Source: Martelella mediterranea (GTDB taxonomy: Bacteria; Pseudomonadota; Alphaproteobacteria; Rhizobiales; Rhizobiaceae). From it: a DNA stretch of 54,283 nt. Positions 46,047-54,283 of the stretch are shown here, piece after piece. The notes beneath the pieces are model-generated. The model worked only from the letters and a program-made list of their open reading frames with translations. It did no database searches and was not told the DNA's origin. A program made the position numbers and the translations under genes. Within the stretch, counting starts at the first letter, position 1. Every line of letters begins with the position of its first letter. The DNA lies in contig NZ_JAINWJ010000027.1 of the NCBI RefSeq assembly GCF_021021415.1, forward strand, positions 1 to 54,283, written 5' to 3'.

Positions 46047-46685
46047 CTATTGGCCCAGCAGGCTTTCGACGTGACGCGGGATTGCCGTTTCGCGCTCGCG
46101 TTTAGCGCGTTCGGCGCGCAGGATTGAGCGGACGAGGTCGTAGGCATCGTCGAGGTCGTCGTTGATGACGACATATTCGTAGTCCCGCCAGTGCGAGATT
46201 TCACCGGTGGCGTTCTTGAGGCGCACTTCCATGGCGGCCTTGCTGTCTTCCGCGCGCGCCAGCAGCCGGGCCCTCAGCGCCTCCATCGAGGGCGGCAGCA
46301 CGAAGATGCCGACGACATCGCCGGGCATGGCCTGTTTCAACTGCTCGGCGCCCTGCACGTCGATATCGAACAGCACGTCGCGGCCGGCGGCAAGCGATTG
46401 CTCGACGGCGGCCTTCGGCGTGGCATAGTAATTGCCGTGCACTTCCGCCCACTCCAGAAACGCGCCCTCGTCGCGCTTCTTCATGAAGCCTTCCGGGTCC
46501 ATGAAGAAATAATGCACGCCCTCGCGCTCGCTCGGGCGGATCTGCCGCGTGGTGGCGCTGATCGACAGATCGATCATCGGGTCCTCGGCCAGAAGCCGCC
46601 GCGCGATCGTCGATTTGCCAGCGCCCGAAGGCGCCGCCAGCACCAGCATCACGCCCCGCCGTCTCACCGTTTCGCTCACGTCCAT
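46047..46685 (-). CDS. gmk: Guanylate kinase
   Basis: Gmk phosphorylates GMP to GDP with ATP. The 212-residue product has the P-loop APSGAGKST at 18-26, the GMP-binding stretch SISATTRQIRPSEREGVHYFF and DIDVQGAEQLK, and a normal length. ATG 46685 has GGAG 6 nt upstream; a GTG two codons earlier overlaps the yicC stop. It ends a run mltG-yicC-gmk on the minus strand. Confidence 0.95.
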   Translation of the reverse strand: MDVSETVRRRGVMLVLAAPSGAGKSTIARRLLAEDPMIDLSISATTRQIRPSEREGVHYFFMDPEGFMKKRDEGAFLEWAEVHGNYYATPKAAVEQSLAAGRDVLFDIDVQGAEQLKQAMPGDVVGIFVLPPSMEALRARLLARAEDSKAAMEVRLKNATGEISHWRDYEYVVINDDLDDAYDLVRSILRAERAKRERETAIPRHVESLLGQ

Positions 46686-46687
46686 GC

Positions 46688-47575
46688 TCACTCCAGATTC
46701 TGCAATTGCTCGCGAAATTGATCGATCACCGTTTTCAATTCAAGCCCGGCAGCCGTCACCCCCACCGAATTGGATTTGGAACAGATCGTATTGGTTTCGC
46801 GGTTGAATTCCTGCGCGAGAAAGTCGAGCCGTCGCCCGCACGGCCCGGGCTCGGCCAGCAGCGCGCGGGCGGCCGTCACATGGGCGCGCAGCCGGTCGAT
46901 TTCCTCGCGAATATCGGCTTTGGTGGCCAGCAGCACCGCCTCGGCATAGAGCCGGTCGCTTTCGAGCGAGGGGGCGGCTTCAAGAAGCCGCTGCACCTGT
47001 TCGGAGAGCTTCGCCGCAATCACCGCGGGCTGGCGCGAAGGGTCTGCCTCGATATCGTCCGTCAGCGCCTCGATCGCGTCGACCTGCCCTTGCAGCACGG
47101 CGACGATCTTCTCGCCCTCCTCCGTCCGCATGGCCGCGAGCCGATCGATCGCGAGTTCAAGATCGCGCAGGATCAGGGCTTCGCGCTTTTGAAGGGTCTC
47201 GCCGCGCTCCTCCGCCTCGCGCAGCTCGGCGATGCCGCGAATCGCCAGCAATCCTTCAAGCGACAGGCGCGAATCATCCAGCCTGGAAGCAAGTCGGGTC
47301 TTGAGATTGAGTACCGCCTCGAGCGCGCTGTCATTGACGGCCAGTTCGAGCTTGCTGTCGGCAACGCTGAGGTTGAGCGCAACCTGCACATTGCCGCGCG
47401 TCAGCCTTGCGGCGGCAAGCTTTCTGACAGCGCTTTCCAGATGGTCAAAACCCTGCGGCAGTCGAAGACGCAGATCTAGGCCCTTGCCGTTGACGGAACG
47501 CAGCTCCCAGGTCCAGCGATAGCGATCAAACTGCCCCTGACTGCGGGCAAAACCTGTCATCGATTGCTGTGTCAT
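46688..47575 (-). CDS. yicC: YicC family endoribonuclease
   Basis: The 295-residue protein has the N-terminal YicC domain (MTGFARSQG, WELRSVNGKGLDLRLRLP) and the C-terminal DUF1732 part (RPCGRRLDFLAQEFNRETNTICSKS region near 255-280, given in order CGRRLDFLAQEFNRE then TNTICSKS). The family cleaves some small RNAs in E. coli. It sits directly before gmk, an arrangement shared by many bacteria. Start ATG 47575 gives the family N-terminus. Confidence 0.92.
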   Translation of the reverse strand: MTQQSMTGFARSQGQFDRYRWTWELRSVNGKGLDLRLRLPQGFDHLESAVRKLAAARLTRGNVQVALNLSVADSKLELAVNDSALEAVLNLKTRLASRLDDSRLSLEGLLAIRGIAELREAEERGETLQKREALILRDLELAIDRLAAMRTEEGEKIVAVLQGQVDAIEALTDDIEADPSRQPAVIAAKLSEQVQRLLEAAPSLESDRLYAEAVLLATKADIREEIDRLRAHVTAARALLAEPGPCGRRLDFLAQEFNRETNTICSKSNSVGVTAAGLELKTVIDQFREQLQNLE

Positions 47576-47670
47576 GGTCCCTCGCTAACGCTCGCTTGGC
47601 GGCACACTACAGGATTTGACACAACGTCGGAACGCAATAGACAGGCAAACGCACGGTTTTATACCGAGGA

Positions 47671-48822
<1,152 letters not shown>

Positions 48823-48983
48823 GTTCCTCGACGACTTTTAAAAAGCCGCCTGACCCAAATGAATTGCCGGTGTTGTTATCAATGTCCGACATTGCCGGCG
48901 AACCGGATGAAAACGGCCAGTCGAAGCTTAACCGGTTGAGCCGCCGATTCGTCGTTAACGGCTGCCAAAGCCTGCTCTTCAAT

Positions 48984-49013
48984 AAAAAAACGGCTGCAAA
49001 ATGTCAGCCGTTT
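48984..49013 (-). terminator. Terminator after fabF
   Basis: AAACGGCTG and CAGCCGTTT form a 9-bp stem with an 8-nt loop, followed by seven T on the minus strand, 28 nt past the fabF stop. It separates fabF from mltG. Confidence 0.92.
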
Positions 49014-49041
49014 CTTTTCCATGTCCACAATGGCGGTCGGC

Positions 49042-50304
49042 TCAATCCGCGTAGCGTCGTAGCACCAGCGAGGCATTGGTGCCGCCGAAACCGAAGGAAT
49101 TCGACAGCGCGACATCGATATTGCGCTTGCGGGCCGCCTTCGGCACCAGATCGATCGCCGTCTCGCGCTCGGGATTATCGAGGTTGAGCGTCGGCGGCGC
49201 TATGTTGTCTCGGATCGCCAGCGTCGAAAAGATCGCCTCGATCGCGCCCGCCGCGCCCAGAAGATGGCCGGTTGCGGACTTGGTGGAGGACATTGAGACC
49301 TTGCCGGCGGCATCGCCCAGCAGCCGCTCGACGGCGCCAAGCTCGATCGTGTCGGCCATGGTCGACGTGCCATGGGCATTGATGTAGTCGACCTCGGACG
49401 GCGCGACGCCGGCGCGCTTCAGCGCTGAGGTCATGCAACGGAACGCACCCTCACCGTCCTCGCTCGGCGCGGTGATGTGGAAGGCATCGCCGCTCATGCC
49501 GTAGCCGACCACCTCGGCATAGATCTTGGCGCCGCGCGCCTTGGCGTGTTCCAGCTCCTCGAGCACCACGATACCGGAGCCCTCGCCCATCACGAACCCG
49601 TCGCGGTCGACATCATAGGGGCGCGAAGCGCGCTGGGGATCATCGTTGAAATTGGTGGAGAGCGCCTTGCAGGCGGCAAAGCCGGCAAGCGCGATGCGGC
49701 AGATCGGCGATTCCGTGCCGCCGGCGACCATCACATCGGCATCGCCGTAACCGATGATCCGGCTGGCGTCGCCGATCGCATGCGCGCCCGTGGAGCACGC
49801 CGTGACCACGGAGTGGTTGGGGCCGCGCAGCTTGTGGCGGATCGATACCTGGCCGGAAGCGAGATTGATCAGACGGCCGGGAATGAAGAACGGGGAAACG
49901 CGGCGGGGGCCGCGATCGCGCAGCGTGTAGCCGGCTTCGACGATGCCTTCGAGCCCGCCGATGCCGGAGCCGATCAGCACGCCGGTCGAGATCTGGTCGT
50001 CATCGCTTTCGGGATGCCAGCCGGCATCGTCAAGCGCCATGTCAGCGGCAGCGATCGCGTAGGTGATGAACGGATCGACCTTGCGCTGCTCCTTCGGCTC
50101 CAGCCACTGATCGGCGTTGAAGGTGCCATCGCTGCCGTCGCCGACCGGGATCATGCATGCAATCCGGGCTGCAAGGTCTTCGGTCTCGAACGCGGTGACC
50201 TTCCCTGCTCCGCTGACGCCGTCAAGCAGACGCGACCAGGTTGTCTCGGTTCCTGAGCCCAGCGGCGTTACCATGCCCAGACCGGTGATTACGACACGCC
50301 TCAT
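49042..50304 (-). CDS. fabF: 3-oxoacyl-ACP synthase II
   Basis: FabF elongates acyl-ACP with malonyl-ACP. The 420-residue thiolase-fold enzyme has the catalytic Cys in VTACSTGAHAIG near 170, the His residues in NAHGTSTM near 310 and ATGHLLGAAG near 345, and the terminal GFGGTNASLV motif. It starts after an intrinsic terminator that follows acpP, so it probably has its own promoter between 50305 and 50460. Confidence 0.96.
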   Translation of the reverse strand: MRRVVITGLGMVTPLGSGTETTWSRLLDGVSGAGKVTAFETEDLAARIACMIPVGDGSDGTFNADQWLEPKEQRKVDPFITYAIAAADMALDDAGWHPESDDDQISTGVLIGSGIGGLEGIVEAGYTLRDRGPRRVSPFFIPGRLINLASGQVSIRHKLRGPNHSVVTACSTGAHAIGDASRIIGYGDADVMVAGGTESPICRIALAGFAACKALSTNFNDDPQRASRPYDVDRDGFVMGEGSGIVVLEELEHAKARGAKIYAEVVGYGMSGDAFHITAPSEDGEGAFRCMTSALKRAGVAPSEVDYINAHGTSTMADTIELGAVERLLGDAAGKVSMSSTKSATGHLLGAAGAIEAIFSTLAIRDNIAPPTLNLDNPERETAIDLVPKAARKRNIDVALSNSFGFGGTNASLVLRRYAD

Positions 50305-50460
50305 TGGTGGATCGCCCCCATTTTTCTCAAGTTTCTTGCCATCATGACCAGTGTTTCATGCCGGCCAATGCCGAGTGGAATCGACATTCGCCCGACTATA
50401 AACGCTCTCGTCACAAGCGCAAAACCGTCCTTGATGCGTTCCCGTCCCGGAACGCCGGAC

Positions 50461-50486
50461 AAAAAAATGGCCCGTATTACCGGGCC
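50461..50486 (-). terminator. Terminator after acpP
   Basis: GGCCCG and CGGGCC form a 6-bp stem with a 6-nt loop, followed on the minus strand by A and seven T, 54 nt past the acpP stop. Partial read-through could couple acpP to fabF. Confidence 0.9.
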
Positions 50487-50539
50487 GTTCGAGGCGGGTT
50501 GCAGGTATGACCCGAACGCCGCCCTGAATTTTCAGTCGA

Positions 50540-50776
50540 TCAGGCCTGAGCCTTTTCGATGAACTTGATGGCATCGCCGACCGTGAGGATCGAATCAGCG
50601 GCATCGTCGGGGATTTCCACACCGAACTCTTCTTCGAAGGCCATGACCAGCTCGACGGTATCGAGCGAGTCGGCGCCGAGATCGTCGATGAAGCTTGCGC
50701 TTTCGACAACCTTGTCGGCATCCACGCCCAGGTGGTCAACTACAATTTTCTTAACGCGTTCTGCGATATCGCTCAT
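50540..50776 (-). CDS. acpP: Acyl carrier protein AcpP
   Basis: The 78-residue acidic four-helix protein carries the growing acyl chain on a phosphopantetheine attached to S37 in [15 protein letters not shown] 50776 gives the family start (SDIAERVKK) and has GAGGAA upstream; an earlier in-frame ATG adds eight unconserved residues. It lies between fabG and fabF. Confidence 0.97.
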   Translation of the reverse strand: MSDIAERVKKIVVDHLGVDADKVVESASFIDDLGADSLDTVELVMAFEEEFGVEIPDDAADSILTVGDAIKFIEKAQA

Positions 50777-51053
50777 GTCGGTTTCCTCGACCTGTCTCAA
50801 GTTCTACCGGATGCCTTGACATCCGCTATGTGAAAGCCGCCGGCCCTCCAAAAGGAAACACGCCGCGGCAGATATGTGAACCAAAGCCCACTTAAACCGA
50901 AATCCCGGCCGATGGACCGGGCTTCGTTCATTGGACTGTTCTTGGCAGTCCCGGCCCGCTTACCATGCTTTGTTCTGAGCGCAAAGCCCAAAAAACACCG
51001 CGTTGCCGGTCTCTCCAGCATTTTCGACGACCCGCGTGGAGCGGACCGCGATG

Positions 51054-51791
51054 TCAGATCATGGCCATGCCGCCATTGATATGCAAGGTCTGGCCCGTGA
51101 CATAGCCGGCCTCGTTGGAGGCAAGATAGGTGACGGCGGCGGCGATGTCATCCCCGCTGCCCATCCGCTTCATCGGCACCGCGCCAAGGATCGCTTCTTT
51201 CTGCTTGTCGTTCAGCTTGTCGGTCATTGCGGTTTCGATGAAGCCGGGGGCGACGCAATTGACCGTGACGTTGCGCGGCGCGACCTCCTGCGCCAGCGAT
51301 TTCGAAAAGCCGATCATGCCGGCCTTGGCGGCGCAATAGTTCGCCTGCCCCGGATTGCCGGTGACGCCGACGATCGAGGTGATGTTGATGACCCGGCCGA
51401 AACGGCGGCGCATCATCGGATGCATGATGGTGCGGGTCAGCACGAAGGCGGCGGTGAGGTTGACCTCCAGCACGCTTTCCCAGTCCGCGTCGCTCATGCG
51501 CACGAACAGGCCGTCCTTGGTGATGCCGGCATTGTTGACCAGGATGTCGATGCCGCCGAGATCCGCCTCGGCCTTTTCGCCAAGCGCCTTGACGGCATCG
51601 CGATCGGAAAGATTGGCGGGGAACACATGGGTGCGCTCGCCCAGCTCGCCGGCGAGCGCCTCGAGCTTTTCCGCGCGGGTACCGTGGAGTGCCACGGTCG
51701 CGCCCTGGGCGTGAAGCATGCGGGCGATCGCCTCGCCGATGCCGCCGCTGGCGCCGGTAACGAGCGCCTTTCGGCCAGTCAGATCCAACAT
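51054..51791 (-). CDS. fabG: 3-oxoacyl-ACP reductase
   Basis: FabG reduces 3-oxoacyl-ACP with NADPH. The 245-residue short-chain dehydrogenase has the cofactor motif TGASGGIG at 12-19, NNAG near 86-89, and the triad Ser (NITSIVG), Tyr and Lys (ANYCAAKAG) near 138, 151 and 155. It follows fabD by 49 nt. Confidence 0.97.
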   Translation of the reverse strand: MLDLTGRKALVTGASGGIGEAIARMLHAQGATVALHGTRAEKLEALAGELGERTHVFPANLSDRDAVKALGEKAEADLGGIDILVNNAGITKDGLFVRMSDADWESVLEVNLTAAFVLTRTIMHPMMRRRFGRVINITSIVGVTGNPGQANYCAAKAGMIGFSKSLAQEVAPRNVTVNCVAPGFIETAMTDKLNDKQKEAILGAVPMKRMGSGDDIAAAVTYLASNEAGYVTGQTLHINGGMAMI

Positions 51792-51840
51792 GTCATAACC
51801 TCGTCAGATGTTTGCCCGCCAATCGCGGGCCGTTTCGGTT

Positions 51841-52785
51841 TCAGCCCTTGATCGCCTTCAGCGCCGCGTCGATATCGCCCGGCGCGTTGATCGCGACGCC
51901 GGAGAGCGAACGCTCGATGCGCCGCGCAAGACCGGTCAGCACCTTGCCGGCGCCGACTTCATAGAGCGTTTCGATTTCATTTGCCGCAAACCAGCTTACC
52001 GTCTCGCGCCAGCGCACCCGGCCCGTGACCTGCTCCACCAGCAGCTTCGTGATCTCATCGGGATCGGAAACGGGGGCGGCGCGGACATTGGCGATAACGG
52101 GCACGACCGGTTCGCCGCGACGGACTTCGGCAAGCGCCTCCTCCATCGCATCGGCGGCCGGCGCCATCAGCGCGCAATGGAAGGGTGCGGAGACCGGCAG
52201 CAGCAGCGCGCGCTTGGCGCCCTTCTCCGTCGCGATCCCGACCGCCTTTTCGACAGCGTCCTTGCTGCCGGAGATCACCACCTGGCCACCGCCATTATCG
52301 TTTGCGATCTGGCAGACGCCGGTCGCCGAGGCGTCTTCGCACACCGCTTCAACATCCTCGAACTCAAGCCCGATGATCGCTGCCATCGCGCCCTTGCCGA
52401 CGGGGACCGCGCGCTGCATGGCATTGCCGCGGATGCGCAACAGCCGGGCGGTATCGGCCAGCGAGAAGGTGCCTGCAGCGCACAGCGCCGAATATTCGCC
52501 GAGCGAGTGACCGGCGACATAGGATATGTCTTTTGCCAGATCGAGGCCTTCGGCCTCCAGCACCCTGACGGTTGCAAGCGAGACCGCCATCAGCGCCGGC
52601 TGGGCGTTGGCGGTGAGCTGCAACTGATCCTCAGGCCCTTCCCAGATCGTGGCGGAGAGCTTTTCGTCGAGCGCATCGTCGACTTCCTCGAACACCAGCC
52701 GGGCGGCGGTAAACTCATCCGCCAGCGCCTTGCCCATGCCGACGGTCTGGCTTCCCTGACCGGGAAAGGTGAATGCAACGCTCAT
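51841..52785 (-). CDS. fabD: Malonyl-CoA:ACP transacylase
   Basis: FabD loads malonyl groups onto AcpP. The 314-residue product opens with FTFPGQGSQTVGMG, has the nucleophile Ser in AGHSLGEYSAL near 92, the Arg of the malonate site in LLRIRGNAMQ and the His of SAPFHCALM near 203. It is the first of the fabD-fabG-acpP run on the minus strand. Confidence 0.96.
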   Translation of the reverse strand: MSVAFTFPGQGSQTVGMGKALADEFTAARLVFEEVDDALDEKLSATIWEGPEDQLQLTANAQPALMAVSLATVRVLEAEGLDLAKDISYVAGHSLGEYSALCAAGTFSLADTARLLRIRGNAMQRAVPVGKGAMAAIIGLEFEDVEAVCEDASATGVCQIANDNGGGQVVISGSKDAVEKAVGIATEKGAKRALLLPVSAPFHCALMAPAADAMEEALAEVRRGEPVVPVIANVRAAPVSDPDEITKLLVEQVTGRVRWRETVSWFAANEIETLYEVGAGKVLTGLARRIERSLSGVAINAPGDIDAALKAIKG

Positions 52786-53008
52786 TTCAATCAGCCTCTT
52801 TGCCGTGAAACCTCCCGCGCGTTCCTTATACTACCGGATCGCGTCGGTTTTCGTTCTCCAATTGACGTTTCGTTCGCCCAAGTCAAGGGCGCGCCACGAC
52901 GCGCCGCGACAAGTCGGTACCGAAAAAAACCTGCATGCGCTTGCGCCCGGGGCGGTTCCGGCTAAAGTCGCCTCACCGATCACACCAGCCGTTTTTCAAG
53001 GTAAACTT

Positions 53009-54055
53009 ATGAAAATCAAAAGTTTGGGCCGCACCGGCATCAGGGTTTCGCAAATCTGTCTCGGCACCATGACATGGGGCACGCAGAACACGCTGGAGGA
53101 AGCTTCCGCCCAGATGGACTATGCCGTGGAAAACGGCGTCAACTTCTTCGACACCGCCGAGATGTATCCGGTGACCCCAATCGGCCCGGAAACCTACGGC
53201 CGCACCGAGGAATTCATCGGCGAATGGCTGAGCGCGCGCAAGAAGCGCGACGATATCGTGCTCGCCAGCAAGGTGGCGGGCCCCGGCCGCCCATGGGTGC
53301 GCAATGGCGGCCCGCTGACGCCGGAGGGCATCCGCACGGCGCTCGATGACAGCCTGAAGCGGCTGAAGACCGATTACATCGACCTCTACCAGGTGCACTG
53401 GCCGAACCGGAACCATTTCCATTTCCGCAATTCCTGGTCCTACTCCCCCTTCGGGCAGGACCGGTTCCAGGCGCGCATCGATATCGCCGAGACGCTCGAC
53501 ACGCTGGACGATCTGGTGAAAGCCGGCAAGATCCGCGCCATCGGCCTTTCCAACGAGACCTGCTGGGGCGCGATGAAATATCTGGAACGCGCCGAGGCCA
53601 AGGACCGGGCGCGGATCGCGACCGTTCAGAACGAGTACAATCTGCTCTACCGCCACCACGACCTCGACATGGCCGAGCTTGCCTATCACGAGGATGTCGG
53701 CCTTCTGGCGTTCTCGCCGCTCGCCGCCGGGCTTCTGACCGGCAAATACCGCAATGGCAAGCTGCCGGAAGGCTCGCGCGCGGCGGTCTCGTCCGCCGAT
53801 CTCGGCGGGCGACTGCAGGAGCACCAGGAACCGGCGGTCGACGCCTATTGCAAGCTTGCCGAAACCCACGGGCTGGACCCGGCGCAGATGGCGCTCGGCT
53901 TCGTGCTGTCCCGCCCCTTCGTGACCGCCGCCATCATCGGCGCGACCACAATGGAGCAGCTCAAGACCAACATCGCCGCAGCAGACGTCGCCATGACCGA
54001 CGATATTCTCGGCGATATCGCAAGGGTGCACCGGACCTTCCCTGCGCCCATCTGA
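53009..54055 (+). CDS. Aldo/keto reductase (Tas-like)
   Basis: The 348-residue NADP-dependent reductase has the AKR tetrad: Asp in NFFDTAEMYP, the Tyr four residues later, Lys in VLASKVAG and His in LYQVHWPNRN. The cofactor end is AIIGATTMEQLKTNI. The long loop HFHFRNSWSYSPFG matches E. coli Tas and related proteins. AAGGT lies 7 nt before ATG 53009; upstream in-frame ATGs lie in unconserved sequence. Substrate not known. Confidence 0.9.
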   Translation: MKIKSLGRTGIRVSQICLGTMTWGTQNTLEEASAQMDYAVENGVNFFDTAEMYPVTPIGPETYGRTEEFIGEWLSARKKRDDIVLASKVAGPGRPWVRNGGPLTPEGIRTALDDSLKRLKTDYIDLYQVHWPNRNHFHFRNSWSYSPFGQDRFQARIDIAETLDTLDDLVKAGKIRAIGLSNETCWGAMKYLERAEAKDRARIATVQNEYNLLYRHHDLDMAELAYHEDVGLLAFSPLAAGLLTGKYRNGKLPEGSRAAVSSADLGGRLQEHQEPAVDAYCKLAETHGLDPAQMALGFVLSRPFVTAAIIGATTMEQLKTNIAAADVAMTDDILGDIARVHRTFPAPI

Positions 54056-54078
54056 GGCCCAGCCGCAGAGCCCCCCAA

Positions 54079-54227
54079 CAATCTCCCCCCTTGAGGGGGA
54101 GATGCCCCGACAGGGGCAGAGAGGGGTGAAACTTATCCGAGAGCACGGAGACTGCGGTTTCTAGGGCTTGCGCCCTTTACCCCTCTCTGTCGCTTTCGCG
54201 ACATCTCCCCCTCAAGGGGGGAGATTG
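54079..54227. repeat. Palindromic intergenic repeat, copy C
   Basis: The ends, 54079-54104 and 54202-54227, are perfect 26-nt inverted copies; each is itself a small CTCCCCC...GGGGGAG hairpin. Inside, GGCAGAGAGGGGT and its near-complement ACCCCTCTCTGTCGC pair as well, so almost all 149 nt can fold into one long stem. It shares the TGTCGCTTTCGCGACATCTC-like core with copies A and B and its arms with the outer element around copy A. It begins 23 nt past the aldo/keto reductase stop and may end transcription. Confidence 0.85.
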
Positions 54228-54283
54228 ATGGCTGCGACGCGGTGCGCAGCAATTTCGCCCAGATCGCGGCACTTCTCCCGCCC

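Overview
The window is a GC-rich, densely packed piece of an alphaproteobacterial chromosome, most probably of the order Hyphomicrobiales (Rhizobiales). This rests on the gene neighbourhoods (clpS-clpA; hflK-hflC-degP beside folA; ilvI-ilvH near miaA and serB; fabD-fabG-acpP-fabF-mltG-yicC-gmk), a GTTC-N7-GTTC LexA site before uvrB, a leaderless amino-acid leader peptide before ilvI, and intergenic mosaic-type palindromes like those known in rhizobia. I cannot name a genus.

Layout. 1-1.4 kb: a doubtful small ORF, an empty AT-richer stretch, tRNA-Arg(TCT) and a complex I NDUFS4-like gene. 1.9-8.6 kb: a diguanylate cyclase with two PAS-like modules, clpS-clpA, an extensin-like lipoprotein, a YciA-type thioesterase and a DUF486 membrane protein. 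8.7-13.9 kb: uvrB under a LexA box, a 2OG-Fe(II) oxygenase, and an ELM1-family gene bracketed by two inverted 157-bp repeats. 13.9-23.8 kb: ilvIH with an attenuator, miaA and serB head to head, a GNAT gene, degP, hflKC, folA and an acylphosphatase-like gene.

24.0-32.2 kb is the accessory highlight: eight tightly coupled genes encoding a stand-alone Rieske protein, a Rieske-oxygenase catalytic subunit without its own Fe-S cluster, a GST-like protein, a cytosine/guanine/8-oxoguanine-type amidohydrolase and a complete BMP-family (nucleoside/purine-type) ABC transporter. The first three resemble the parts of the NdmC-NdmD-NdmE 7-methylxanthine N7-demethylase, but the reductase is missing. The whole looks like an uptake and degradation route for a modified, perhaps N-methylated, purine. 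The substrate is inference.

32.5-46.0 kb: a large DUF2339 membrane protein, tRNA-Leu(GAG), lipB, an XRE regulator, the glutathione-dependent formaldehyde oxidation genes (adhC...fghA) in one coupled operon with two small genes, a phytase-like secreted protein behind a PHO box, an EamA transporter, and a LysR regulator divergent from a ring-cleaving dioxygenase/esterase pair. 46.0-52.8 kb: gmk, yicC, mltG and the type II fatty-acid synthesis genes fabF, acpP, fabG and fabD. The window ends with an aldo/keto reductase and a third palindromic repeat. No CRISPR array, insertion sequence, prophage or rRNA gene was seen.
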